A stretch of 64,000 nucleotides of DNA. Origin: Petasospora fabianii (Eukaryota > Ascomycota > Saccharomycetes > Phaffomycetales > Wickerhamomycetaceae). The notes under the pieces were generated by a model. That model saw only the letters and a list, made by a program, of their open reading frames with translations. It did no database searches and was not told the DNA's origin. Within the stretch, counting starts at the first letter, position 1; the number at the start of each line of letters is the position of its first letter. The translations under genes and the position numbers were made by a program. The stretch covers positions 2,728,001 to 2,792,000 of the forward strand of contig CP048715.1 of NCBI GenBank assembly GCA_022641835.1, written 5' to 3'. Positions 29,151-38,067 of this stretch are shown in pieces.

Positions 29151-29547
29151 CTGGTGTCTGGGTGTATACAGTGCTGATTTTAAGGGCTAAATGTACTATT
29201 TGTGTAATATTCAGGTTTTGAAGATAAGAGTTGTTCCCTTAAGAGTCTCCCTTAAAGCTACTATATCTACACAGACAGACTTCATTAGGATGGAATCCTG
29301 TTTTCAAGGTCTAAATTCTTCCAATTATTTTCAAAATAGTAGATTCAAATCTTAAAAAAGATTAGTTAAATTGGCCTACAATTGCTGCGACACTTAATTT
29401 GCACATCTTTATTAAGGTCAAGAATACCTGATACAGGTTGAATATGACAGTTCAACAGCTAGTATCAGTCTGATATCCCCTGTTATGATGGGTAATTTGT
29501 TTATTATACGTTTCAAAAGAATCATCATAATGCTGGTGTCTGGGTGT
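29151..29547 (+). promoter_or_regulatory. Two Rap1-like 15-mers in the NPL3-RAD33 promoter
   Basis: CTGGTGTCTGGGTGT occurs at 29151-29165 (131 bp from the NPL3 ATG) and 29533-29547 (118 bp from the RAD33 ATG). Each copy sits at promoter-proximal distance from one of the two divergent genes. Both copies are in the same orientation on the plus strand, so relative to the genes they point opposite ways. The rest of the 644-bp gap (29021-29664) is A/T-rich with no recognised gene. Confidence 0.55.
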
Positions 29548-29664
29548 TTTATGATCCTATTTCTAAATAATCATCATGTAAACGCCATCAGCTCTTATCC
29601 ACACAAATTTAGAAAAGCGATCACACCGATTGAAAAACCCTTGCCTGGAAACTACACTCCTATA

Positions 29665-30248
29665 ATGGTATGTGAATCTGAGAAGAAATCATTCTTGCTC
29701 ATTATTGATCGCTAACTAATTCCTTTAAGGCCCGAAAATACATCACCAAGAAGTCAATAGGCGACTTCATTGCCCCAGCCAAACTCCCAGCTCACTACGA
29801 AGACGAAATTCTTGATGCATTCGCCAATTATGCCATTGAGCAAGATATGAAGACAACAGATTTACCGTCGCTATACAATGATCTTCGTGTGCCTCGTGAC
29901 TTTATCATTGGTAACAAGCGACTCCGACCAGAGGACTTGAGCATCGAAGGGACCGATGTGATTGATTTTGACAAGATGCTCACCAAAGCCTACCACTTAT
30001 TACTCTTCAGGGATAATGAAGATGAGATTAAACGGGTCTGGGATTCGCTCATCAAGGCTGCGGGTGGAAAGGGGAGAACAGGACTGAATGTGGCCGACCT
30101 AAAGAGGGTGGAGACGGAATTGAAGCTTGGTATCAGTGATACACTTCTGTTAGATATGGTGGCCGTTGGGGCTGAGGGACAGGGCGTAGAGGTCACAATA
30201 GTAGACTTCGCATACATATTGGGAAAATTGGGTTATTTCAAGGAATGA
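29665..30248 (+). CDS. RAD33: Nucleotide excision repair protein Rad33, spliced after ATG
   Basis: The first coding exon is just ATG (29665-29667). The intron 29668-29729 (62 nt: donor GTATGT, branch GCTAAC, acceptor TTTAAG) is followed by exon 2 at 29730-30248, giving 173 residues (177 in S. cerevisiae). The product starts MARKYITKKSIGDFIAPAKL. The segments VEDEIL-like YEDEILDAFANYAIEQDM, LPSLYNDLRVP, IEGTDVIDFDKM and the C-terminal VDFAYILGKLGYFKE match yeast Rad33, a centrin-like partner of Rad4 in global and transcription-coupled excision repair. The reading frame is also open upstream of the ATG back to 29485, so an N-extended form is formally possible. ERV25 is convergent downstream. 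Confidence 0.93.
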
Positions 30249-30465
30249 ATCAACTGGGGTTTCAATTGCTGTAGATCCATGTTAGTAGTGTTTCAAAGCA
30301 TGAACATTTAAAGAATGATACTACAAAGTCTCCATGGCAGCAGCGAAATACTTTGCAGTCAAAATGCGTGTTTAATTTTGGGAGCGTAACACAGGAGAAT
30401 AGCAAATGCTATGGTACATATATATTGGGCCTTTGGAATCATCAAGAATTAAAAGGATAGCCAAT

Positions 30466-31101
30466 TCAGATGATGTGTTTGGACTTGAAGTAGTTACGAA
30501 GGTAGGTGATCTGCCATGAACCGAAAGCAACCAATGCAAGAATAGTACAGATGGAGAAGTTTCTCACTCTGCGGTTGGTAGACTCGTTTGTGTCTCTCAA
30601 TCTCTCCTCTCTGGCCTTCAAGTACTCCAACTCACCAACAATCTCATCGGTCAACTCCTCGACTTTTCTGAGCTCGAGCTCCACTGGCTTAAGCTTTTCA
30701 GCGGCCTGCACAGCGTTCCAGTCTCTGGCAGCAGATCCGGCCTCAATGTCAAGTTCAATGTGTCTAGTAAGCTTTCTACCCTTTCTTTGCAACACGTTCA
30801 CGAAACAGACATCAAAGGCAGCAGAGGCATGTGCGACAAATGGAACACGCACTTCTCCAGAGAAGTCGTTCTTCTTTCTGTACTCGTTACCCACACTGTC
30901 TCTAATGAAGAAGTTGAGCTTCTGGCCGTCACCGGAAGAGCCGGAAGACACGATGTTCACCACGACGAGCTGACCCTCAGAGACAAAGTCACGGATACAT
31001 GTTGGAGGGTTTGTCTCAGGGCCGGCTTCAATTTCAAAATGGAGCGCCATGGTGGCTGTAAGAAGCGAGAACACGCAAAGCAGAAGCTGGGATAATCTCA
31101 T
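30466..31101 (-). CDS. ERV25: p24-family COPII cargo receptor Erv25
   Basis: The 211-residue type I membrane protein is of the p24 delta class. It has a signal peptide ([19 protein letters not shown]) and a luminal GOLD domain with the two cysteines PTCIRDF and FDVCFVN. A coiled stem ([20 protein letters not shown]), one membrane span near residues 180-200 and the tail [14 protein letters not shown] complete it. The tail is almost identical to that of S. cerevisiae Erv25 (KHII end, aromatic COPII/COPI signal). It partners with Emp24, Erp1 and Erp2 in GPI-protein export. The frame extends 78 codons upstream but that part is not conserved; the ATG at 31101 starts the signal peptide. Confidence 0.96.
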   Translation of the reverse strand: MRLSQLLLCVFSLLTATMALHFEIEAGPETNPPTCIRDFVSEGQLVVVNIVSSGSSGDGQKLNFFIRDSVGNEYRKKNDFSGEVRVPFVAHASAAFDVCFVNVLQRKGRKLTRHIELDIEAGSAARDWNAVQAAEKLKPVELELRKVEELTDEIVGELEYLKAREERLRDTNESTNRRVRNFSICTILALVAFGSWQITYLRNYFKSKHII

Positions 31102-31365
31102 CGTTAGCAGTTGGGTTGGGGCGTCTATACGGACTTCGAATGGTCGTCCGTAAGGCACCTTTGCTTGAGGAGACTTGATCTTGTTGTCCTTTTCGCGCTT
31201 TTCGCTGGTATGCGCCACACGCGTCTCTATTTCGCGGCGCGTTCTTTTTGAAAACACCCGGATCGGGCAACTTACCCAACTCGATTGCGATCTATTACGC
31301 AAGTATATTTGTATGTACATGACTGTATACTTCAAGAGTATATATGAATGAGGTAATTTGGCTCT

Positions 31366-34338
31366 TCATTGCTGAGCACCGAGATCAACAATATCCCAGT
31401 TCTCAATGTCCTGACTCTCAGCGTTACCGACAACGGCAACACTCTTGTTCTTCCCCACAAGATACTTCTCAGCAGCCTCTTTGACATCGATAGCGTCAAC
31501 ATCCAAGATCTGTTCTCTTCTCTTCTGTCTCATCTCATCGGTGACACCCTCTTTGAACAAGGTGTTTCCCTCGGACTTTACACTCATAGGCGCATCAATG
31601 CTCTGGAAGATTGTCAGCTTGGCCTCTTCGAGATCTCTGTCGCTCCACTCGGTGTTCAAACCAAATTCACCAGCCTTGTCAAATGTCTCGAGAGACTGCA
31701 TGCTGTTTGGATCACGGTACGAGTAGTAACTGAATAAGCCATCAAGACCTGAGTAAGTTGCACCACCACCGTAGGCACCACCCTTCTCACGCACTTCGCG
31801 GTGAAGGTACTTGTATGTTAGCAAGTTGGAGAGCACTTGGAGGACAGCTCCGTCTGGGTGAGTGTATGGTACTCCCTTTATGGCAGAGGAAGCATAGCCA
31901 ACTTGGAATGGGAGCTTGATGTATGACTTGGTGGATGGTCTGAGTGGGTAACATGATGGCGGAACGACTGTGGCGGATGGGTTCGATGGAAGCTTGGAGA
32001 TGAACTTGGAGATATGGGCCTCGTTTTCATGGATTGACGCCTCATCAGATATCAATGAGAAGCGGAGAGAATTAGAGTTAATGAGGTGCGTTTTCAACTC
32101 GTTGAGCTTGTCGATAATGTTGGACTGGAAAGTAGCATCGTCCTGGATCCATGTGTTCAACTTGTTCAAGAACTGCAACTGTTCGATGCCACTGATAGAC
32201 TCAGATATAGCCTTGGTGGTTGAAATGGATGCACCAGCCAGGTTTCTGGCATAAGAGTGACCACTCTCCGCAACACTGCCAATGTTGTTAGAGGACAGTG
32301 TTCTGATCAATGTGGCGAGCTTCTCCTTGTTGTTAAAATTAGTGTTCAGCAGCAAGTTCTCCCAGATTTCGTAGATGTGAGAGCTGTTCTGATTCAAGGA
32401 AACACCGCTAAAGTTGAATGAGACCCTTGGAGACAAGTCAACTGGGGAGGAGTGGACGCTTATAGATGAGGAAAGCCCACCAGTGTAAAGCTTGATCTTA
32501 TCCTCAATTTCAGCCATAGACTGAGTCGCCGTACCCAGATTGGTCAATGCATCAGAGAACAGAGACAAATATGGGTAAAGCTCATATGGAATGGTGATAT
32601 CTCTAGCAGCTCTGAGGTAAGTCAAACCGTTTGTATCCGTGATTCTTCTCTGAACTGGGGAGTCGCCAACAGTTTGGTGGGAGACTGGTTTCGAAGCACC
32701 ATCCCTTGGGATATCACTAACCTTCAAGGAAGGCAACACACTCAAATCCTCCTTCTCGGACTGCTTCTCGGATAGATGTTGACCTCTCTCGAAGATGACG
32801 TCTCTGTCCTCTTCATGCAAGCCATCCACGATGGACTTCAATCTCTGCTCTTCCTCTGCCTTGACATCTTGCTCATAAGTCTCAGATGGCTCCATAACAA
32901 ATTTGAATGTTGGCTTGTCAATGAAGTACTTTTTGATCAAATTTTGGAACAGGTTACCCTTCTTGTACTCTTCGTTGAACTGAGAGATAACATCATCCCA
33001 AGCAAGGACGTCAAAGGTGTCAACCTTGTTGACCCATCCTGGCAACAAACCATAAAGCAAATTCATACCAAAGTCAGACTTTTGATCCTTCTTACCGAGT
33101 TCAAGCTGTTGAATGATAGCGTGGATCTTGGTGTCTTCAAACCCAGTCTCACTGTACTTCTGTAAAGTCTCAGTAAGGACCTTTTCTAGCTCCTCCAGGG
33201 AGCTCAGACCTTGCAACCCAATGGTGAAAAAGTTAGCAGCAGTGGTGGAATCCATGCCTGAGTTCACTGTAAAGTCGTCACCAAGGCCACTCTCGATCAA
33301 GGCCTGGTATAATGGTGAGGAATGACCATCAGTCAACAAATTCGCTAACAGCTTCAAACAGAAAGTCTCATAAACATTGCTTGGCTCACCACATTTCCAG
33401 GTGATGGAAGCCTTCAAGTTCTTCTCAGGTGGAGCCATAGGATCAATTGGACCCTTCTCAATCACAGTCTTCGACTCTGTGAGCTCGATTGGCTCCTTGA
33501 CAATATTACGAGTCATTCTCTTACCAAAAGTTCTGTACTCCTCGTTCAAATGTTCAAGGGTATCTTTCAATGAAAAAGATCCATATGTGAATGTCTTAGC
33601 GTTGGACGGGTGATAGTTGTTAGCATGGAAGTCCAAGAGATCCTCGTATGTCAGGTTTGTCATCTTGGTTGGATCACCACCAGAGTTGTTAAGGGATGGA
33701 TAGATTGCTTCTTGAAACTTGATCCAGTAGAGATATGACGAGTTAGATACTTGGCCCTTCATCTCGTTGTAGACAACACCCCTGAAAGTGAGTGGAGAGG
33801 TTTTGTCTTCAACGTTTTCGTTTTCGAGTCTCCAGCCCTCCTGGTAGAAATCTTCTTTTTTGAGCATTGGATTCAAAGTGGCATCTAGGTAGACGCTTCG
33901 AAGATTCTCAAAGTCCTTGTAGTTAGTCGTGGCAAATGGGAAGAATGTATAATCATGACCAGTCATGGCATTCATGAAATTGGAAAGAGATCTATTGAGC
34001 ATCTTGAAGAAAGGATCTCTGACTGGGTATTTATACGACCCACAAAGCGTCGTATGCTCAAGAATATGAGGCACACCAGTCTTGTCTGGTGGATTAGTTT
34101 TGAACCCGATAGAGAAAACATTGTTTGAGTCGTCTCTATCGATGTGCAAGTGGTTGGAGTTTGTACGTGTGTGGACCAAGTCAACAGCAGTGAGAGAGAG
34201 CTCAGGCACTGGTAGGACTCTTTTGATCTCGAACCCGTGAATGGTTTGTCCAATAGGGTATTTTCGCAGGACTTTCGCCTGGTTATAAGTGGAAGCCCTT
34301 CTGATGGCACTCAGCCTAGCCGGTGAAATGCGTAACAT
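31366..34338 (-). CDS. CYM1: Mitochondrial presequence protease Cym1 (PreP)
   Basis: The 990-residue M16C metalloprotease degrades cleaved presequences and other short peptides in the mitochondrial matrix or intermembrane space. The inverted zinc motif HILEH is at residues 91-95 within GVPHILEHTTLCGSYKYPVR. The downstream GVVYNEMKGQVS region carries the third ligand (Glu). The N-terminal MLRISPARLSAIRRAS is a mitochondrial targeting sequence. The C-terminal half contains the second, non-catalytic pair of domains, with LREVREKGGAYGGG-like YLHREVREKGGAYGGGA. Length equals S. cerevisiae Cym1 (989). It is divergent from MRPS28, another mitochondrial gene, by 212 bp. Confidence 0.97.
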   Translation of the reverse strand: MLRISPARLSAIRRASTYNQAKVLRKYPIGQTIHGFEIKRVLPVPELSLTAVDLVHTRTNSNHLHIDRDDSNNVFSIGFKTNPPDKTGVPHILEHTTLCGSYKYPVRDPFFKMLNRSLSNFMNAMTGHDYTFFPFATTNYKDFENLRSVYLDATLNPMLKKEDFYQEGWRLENENVEDKTSPLTFRGVVYNEMKGQVSNSSYLYWIKFQEAIYPSLNNSGGDPTKMTNLTYEDLLDFHANNYHPSNAKTFTYGSFSLKDTLEHLNEEYRTFGKRMTRNIVKEPIELTESKTVIEKGPIDPMAPPEKNLKASITWKCGEPSNVYETFCLKLLANLLTDGHSSPLYQALIESGLGDDFTVNSGMDSTTAANFFTIGLQGLSSLEELEKVLTETLQKYSETGFEDTKIHAIIQQLELGKKDQKSDFGMNLLYGLLPGWVNKVDTFDVLAWDDVISQFNEEYKKGNLFQNLIKKYFIDKPTFKFVMEPSETYEQDVKAEEEQRLKSIVDGLHEEDRDVIFERGQHLSEKQSEKEDLSVLPSLKVSDIPRDGASKPVSHQTVGDSPVQRRITDTNGLTYLRAARDITIPYELYPYLSLFSDALTNLGTATQSMAEIEDKIKLYTGGLSSSISVHSSPVDLSPRVSFNFSGVSLNQNSSHIYEIWENLLLNTNFNNKEKLATLIRTLSSNNIGSVAESGHSYARNLAGASISTTKAISESISGIEQLQFLNKLNTWIQDDATFQSNIIDKLNELKTHLINSNSLRFSLISDEASIHENEAHISKFISKLPSNPSATVVPPSCYPLRPSTKSYIKLPFQVGYASSAIKGVPYTHPDGAVLQVLSNLLTYKYLHREVREKGGAYGGGATYSGLDGLFSYYSYRDPNSMQSLETFDKAGEFGLNTEWSDRDLEEAKLTIFQSIDAPMSVKSEGNTLFKEGVTDEMRQKRREQILDVDAIDVKEAAEKYLVGKNKSVAVVGNAESQDIENWDIVDLGAQQ

Positions 34339-34550
34339 AGTCCTTCCTTACTTGTGAAGCCACTAGAACATCCAGTGATTCATATCCTTGACTCCGCTTC
34401 TTCGATTATGTCGCCATCGATTATGTTGCGCATACCACTTTCGCGGGGTCACCCGGTCGCGACCATCCTCTGAATTTTTCAACGTCAAGTCATGTTCGAG
34501 ACCTTGGATCTTATGCTTGTGTCTCTTAGTAACCATCCACATACTCCGTG

Positions 34551-35441
34551 ATGTTTCTCAGAAGTACGGTGTTGAAGGTTTTCACACCACTCAGTGGACG
34601 TGCACAGTTTAGCACGTCGCTACCCAACGCCGCCGCTGCCGGATACGTCAAGAAATCTGTCCTCAAGATCCGTGCCCGTGAAAGAAGAGAGATCAACGAG
34701 TTGAAGCAGAAGTTCCTTTCCGAGAAGAACGACAACGTCGACCCTGTATTAGGTCTGCCAAACAACCCATTCCTCACCCGTATCAATGCTGAGGCTCAGG
34801 AGCCAAACGTGCTCGGTAAGGGATACAAGATGGAGGACGTGGAGAAGCTACTCTTCGGTGCTCAACAGGCTGCCATGGCCAATGCCACATATAACGCTAC
34901 GAATGTTCTCGAGGATGCTGAGAGACAGAGAGAAGCTGTCCTGCGAGTACTGAATATGAAGAACAGATCTGATGCCGAGATTCTAAAGTTTAAGACAAAC
35001 TTGGCTAGAGAAGAGTTCCAGAGATTCGAAGGTGACACAGGTTCTTCCGAAGTGCAAGCCGCTATTGCTACCGTTAAGATACACCACATCTACCAGCACT
35101 GTCAAGAGAACAAGAAGGATTTCCAGAATGTTAGACTCCTTAGAATGCTCGTTCAAAAGAGACAGAGACTTCTTAGATACCTCAAGAGAGACCAGCCTCA
35201 GAGATACTACTGGGCCATCAATAAGCTCGGCCTCACTGACCATGTCATCCACACTGAGTTCAACATGGACAGAACATACATGCAGAAGTTCAAGATGTAT
35301 GGTGACAGAGTTCTTGTGAAGGAGTCTAAGAGAGTCAAGGAGGAAGTTAGAAGAGAGAAGAGAAAGGAGAACAAGATCTTGAAGAGAAAGTCTTTGAAGG
35401 AGTTGAGATCTATGAAGAAGTCACTCGACTCTAACGCTTAA
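34551..35441 (+). CDS. MRPS28: Mitochondrial ribosomal protein uS15m
   Basis: The 296-residue product belongs to the S15 family, yeast mitochondrial small-subunit Mrps28 (286 residues). The N-terminal MFLRSTVLKVFTPLSGRAQF looks like a presequence. The S15 core includes FQRFEGDTGSSEVQAAIATV (bacterial S15: GDTGSPEVQVALLT), the helix around HCQENKKDFQNVRLLRMLVQKRQRLLRYL, and a yeast-specific basic C-terminal helix. The frame includes one upstream GTG codon; the adjacent ATG at 34551 is used. Confidence 0.95.
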   Translation: MFLRSTVLKVFTPLSGRAQFSTSLPNAAAAGYVKKSVLKIRARERREINELKQKFLSEKNDNVDPVLGLPNNPFLTRINAEAQEPNVLGKGYKMEDVEKLLFGAQQAAMANATYNATNVLEDAERQREAVLRVLNMKNRSDAEILKFKTNLAREEFQRFEGDTGSSEVQAAIATVKIHHIYQHCQENKKDFQNVRLLRMLVQKRQRLLRYLKRDQPQRYYWAINKLGLTDHVIHTEFNMDRTYMQKFKMYGDRVLVKESKRVKEEVRREKRKENKILKRKSLKELRSMKKSLDSNA

Positions 35442-35570
35442 GTCGAGTGCATGAGAATGGCATCGTCCAACTGTACATAATCATTACATGCTTACTACAT
35501 GATTTATGAATCGCTGAGGTCGTAAGTACATCCAAAATCGAAATGGCGCGCGTTTCGATAACTATAACTA

Positions 35571-36479
35571 TTACAGGTAAGCATACTTCTCCACGATTGG
35601 GAAGTATGGGATGAGCAAATACATGAAAGATGGTGTCACAAAGCCAAACACCAGTCCAAATAGTTTTTCAGAGACACTGTGGTAAAACATGGCAGTCACA
35701 AACAGCATGTTCATCCATATCAGAATCGTGAGTAATAATACCCATCTCAACACGTTGAGAGTCGAGATCTTGGTCCATGCCTTCTCTGGGACACTCTTGG
35801 TTTGCGCCTCTAGATCCTGAGCTTCATGACCAGCTTGTAATCCCTTCAATTCGTTCCACAGAATTAAACTGAGTGTAACCAAAAAACAGTAATGACCCGA
35901 GATATCAAACCCTCCTTCCCATTTACCAAATTTGTAACAAACCTGAGCAGCTGTGATCTTCCCTGAAAACTGATCAGGTGTCAGGGAGCAAAAACCTTCA
36001 TTCAGACGGACCCAGGTACCATTGACCTTGAAGCACTCTTCAAATGATGTGATTCCTTGCGCGAGGACGCTTGTAAAATCCTTTGTCACGGCACATGAGC
36101 CACCAGTGGCCAGGAAGATGTGATCAATGATGTAGAATAGTGCCCAAAGTCCGAATTGCTTGATTGCGAGCTTGACGGTGTACTGTTTTGTCAAGGAAAC
36201 CCGGGATTGGTGGTTGGAAGGAGCATCGACGAGCCTGAGGACAAGGACAGCAATGAACAGTATGAGGAAGACTGTGTTTCCATTATGAGCAAATATTTGG
36301 TTGATAAAGTTCTTGGAGGATACCCAGTAGCTGTGCTGAAGCCATGTGTATAGGCCGTGAGGCGAAATAAAGCGAAGTGTCAGCCCCGATGCAAGTATGA
36401 TGGGGTAGATCAGGTAGAATCTGGGTGTGTGGAGAAAGCGGGCAATGAGCGTCTCCATTGTGATGGCTGTGAAGTGCAT
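35571..36479 (-). CDS. SCS3: FIT2-family ER membrane protein, Scs3-like
   Basis: The 302-residue protein has about six membrane segments and belongs to the FIT (fat storage-inducing transmembrane) family, which acts on ER lipid metabolism and droplet budding. The two invariant histidines of the lipid-phosphatase-like active site are present in FDISGHYCFL and in TAMFYHSVSEKLFG. LILWNELKGLQ follows the first, as in yeast Scs3. Start choice: ATGs lie at 36479 and 36458; an open stretch further upstream has no ATG. A paralogue lies 238 bp upstream on the same strand, giving a tandem pair. Whether this one corresponds to Scs3 or Yft2 is a judgement based on length (Scs3 is 380). Confidence 0.8.
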   Translation of the reverse strand: MHFTAITMETLIARFLHTPRFYLIYPIILASGLTLRFISPHGLYTWLQHSYWVSSKNFINQIFAHNGNTVFLILFIAVLVLRLVDAPSNHQSRVSLTKQYTVKLAIKQFGLWALFYIIDHIFLATGGSCAVTKDFTSVLAQGITSFEECFKVNGTWVRLNEGFCSLTPDQFSGKITAAQVCYKFGKWEGGFDISGHYCFLVTLSLILWNELKGLQAGHEAQDLEAQTKSVPEKAWTKISTLNVLRWVLLLTILIWMNMLFVTAMFYHSVSEKLFGLVFGFVTPSFMYLLIPYFPIVEKYAYL

Positions 36480-36716
36480 TGAAGCTGAGGCACGGTTTAG
36501 CCAAAGCCTCACAACGGTTTCGAAACTGAATTGAAATGAACGGTGCAGATGAGGAGTGGTTAGTTCGGACCATGTGTCATTTGAAACTGCGTGTTCCACC
36601 GGTATAAATAGATGCGCGCATCAGGTTTGGCGCATCGATCCGTCATCCTGGTTGGTGCAGTGTCTACTTTAAACCTCAATGTCATCGAACTGACTAAACA
36701 GAGCAAAGAGACGCGT

Positions 36717-37487
36717 TCAATTGATTAACTCGAGTGACCTTGTCACAATCCATGGTTCGACATAGTACGCTGCAACTGGGGAAACATAGCCCAAGAGAAG
36801 ACCGATGATGCGCTCCCGCAACGAGTGGTAAAAAGTTGCAGTGACGATTAGTACACACCACCAAATAACAATCGCTGTGAAGCATAATACCGTCACCGTA
36901 GATACTACCACGAAGGCTACCTGGCTCTTGAACGTAAGGATGTGGGACTCATCCAAATCCCAGACTTCACACAACGAGAGTGAGCTTCGTACTTCCCATA
37001 AAAGCGTTATCGTCAGGGTGGTAATTCCTAGGAAGTGTCCCGAAATCACAAAGTTCTCATCAGCTTCCATGACTTTCACCTTCATTATCATGAGTGAAAC
37101 TAGAGTTCCAAGTGTCAAAACATATCTTACAAACATATCACCTAGTAGAAACCACATTTGAGACTTTGATTCGAGCCGTGTGGACGCCGGTGTGGGAAGT
37201 AACGGTCGGGGGTTTGGAACTGCAAAGTGTGCCACCAATCGGGCAAAGAACACCAGCAGGTACACTACTGTGAAAATGAGGAGCCCATGGTCTGCAAATA
37301 TGGCGTTCATGACGTTTGATTCGGAAAAGATCCACAAGCCTTTGAGGTAGATGAAGGCCGATTGGGGAAGCGCCGTCCTGGTCACAATTCCAACGACCAG
37401 GATACCAATGGGCGTTGTAGCGGCATGTGTTGCTTTGAAGAAGTTGTCATTAATACCTGAAGGCAAGCCAACCCATTTAGGGAACAT
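36717..37487 (-). CDS. YFT2: FIT2-family ER membrane protein, Yft2-like paralogue
   Basis: This 256-residue polytopic protein is homologous to its downstream neighbour. ENFVISGHFLGITTLTITLLWEVR aligns with FDISGHYCFLVTLSLILWNELK, and VTATFYHSLRERIIGLLLGYVSP with VTAMFYHSVSEKLFGLVFGFVTP, so both catalytic-type histidines are kept. It lacks the longer luminal loop with the Cys-containing segment of the other copy. S. cerevisiae has SCS3 and YFT2 on different chromosomes; here both family members lie head-to-tail. The start at 37487 (MFPKWVGLPSG) is the first ATG. Confidence 0.78.
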   Translation of the reverse strand: MFPKWVGLPSGINDNFFKATHAATTPIGILVVGIVTRTALPQSAFIYLKGLWIFSESNVMNAIFADHGLLIFTVVYLLVFFARLVAHFAVPNPRPLLPTPASTRLESKSQMWFLLGDMFVRYVLTLGTLVSLMIMKVKVMEADENFVISGHFLGITTLTITLLWEVRSSLSLCEVWDLDESHILTFKSQVAFVVVSTVTVLCFTAIVIWWCVLIVTATFYHSLRERIIGLLLGYVSPVAAYYVEPWIVTRSLELIN

Positions 37488-37621
37488 CCTAGGGGATTGA
37501 AAGGAAGACTAGTGGTGAAAAGTGAGTGACGAACTTGATGCTCTTTATGTTACTGTGGTTTATAGGTTTCGTGGTCGTGGCCGTACCCACTCAAGTTGAA
37601 AAGGGCCAAAAAACAAAACAA

Positions 37622-37693
37622 GGTCCAGACGAGATTCGAACTCGTGACATTCTGTGAGTGAAACAGACGTGATAACCACTACACCACTAGACC
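37622..37693 (-). tRNA. tRNA-Val (anticodon CAC)
   Basis: This 72-nt gene folds as a standard cloverleaf. The acceptor stem is GGTCTAG/CTGGACC with one G-U, and the D arm lies within GTGTAGTGGTTATCAC. The anticodon stem is TCTGT/ACAGA with loop TTCACTC (anticodon CAC, decoding GTG), and the T arm is ACGAG-TTCGAAT-CTCGT. No intron and no encoded CCA. D-arm and anticodon-loop bases resemble S. cerevisiae tRNA-Val(CAC). Confidence 0.95.
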
Positions 37694-37768
37694 CTGAATT
37701 CTTCAAAAAGGAGGGCTGGGCAGAATGGGCCACATCCTAGTCACATAATATCAGGTGACCTAGCTAGT

Positions 37769-37820
37769 CACGTGCCTTTCAGCAATTGTAAGGCTTTACT
37801 TACTCACTAGCCTCTGTGGC
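37769..37820. promoter_or_regulatory. Cbf1-type CACGTG and Met31/32-type CTGTGGC sites
   Basis: TCACGTG covers 37768-37774 and CTGTGGC lies at 37814-37820, 294 and 248 bp upstream of the O-acyltransferase start. In S. cerevisiae this combination recruits Cbf1-Met4-Met28 and Met31/32 to sulfur-assimilation genes. The pairing beside a sulfur amino-acid gene supports the call; each motif alone would be weak. A 69-codon minus-strand frame (37800-38009) overlaps here and is probably not a gene. Confidence 0.5.
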
Positions 37821-38067
37821 TAGTGTGCTGCCAGTCATCCTGCTGTCTTTAGCTCCAAACTCCTTTTCTCGATGACTCTGAACATCTTCAGCTTTGGTTA
37901 ACTCAAGCTTACCACAATCAACACACTTTTGCCGCATAATTCTGTCCTGACCTTGTTGAACTCCAGACCTCAAGCATTGAGCCACACTTTCGTCTGCCAA
38001 ATCTCTCATCTCTCTTCAATCCCTATCAAATCGACCGCAACATTGCATAGGTGATTGCTTACATATC

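Noticed and set aside
37800-38009. 69-codon frame with CVDCGK, upstream of the O-acyltransferase
   Set aside because: Overlaps the probable sulfur-regulatory promoter, a single CxxC is not enough for a zinc-finger call, and no homologue is recognised.
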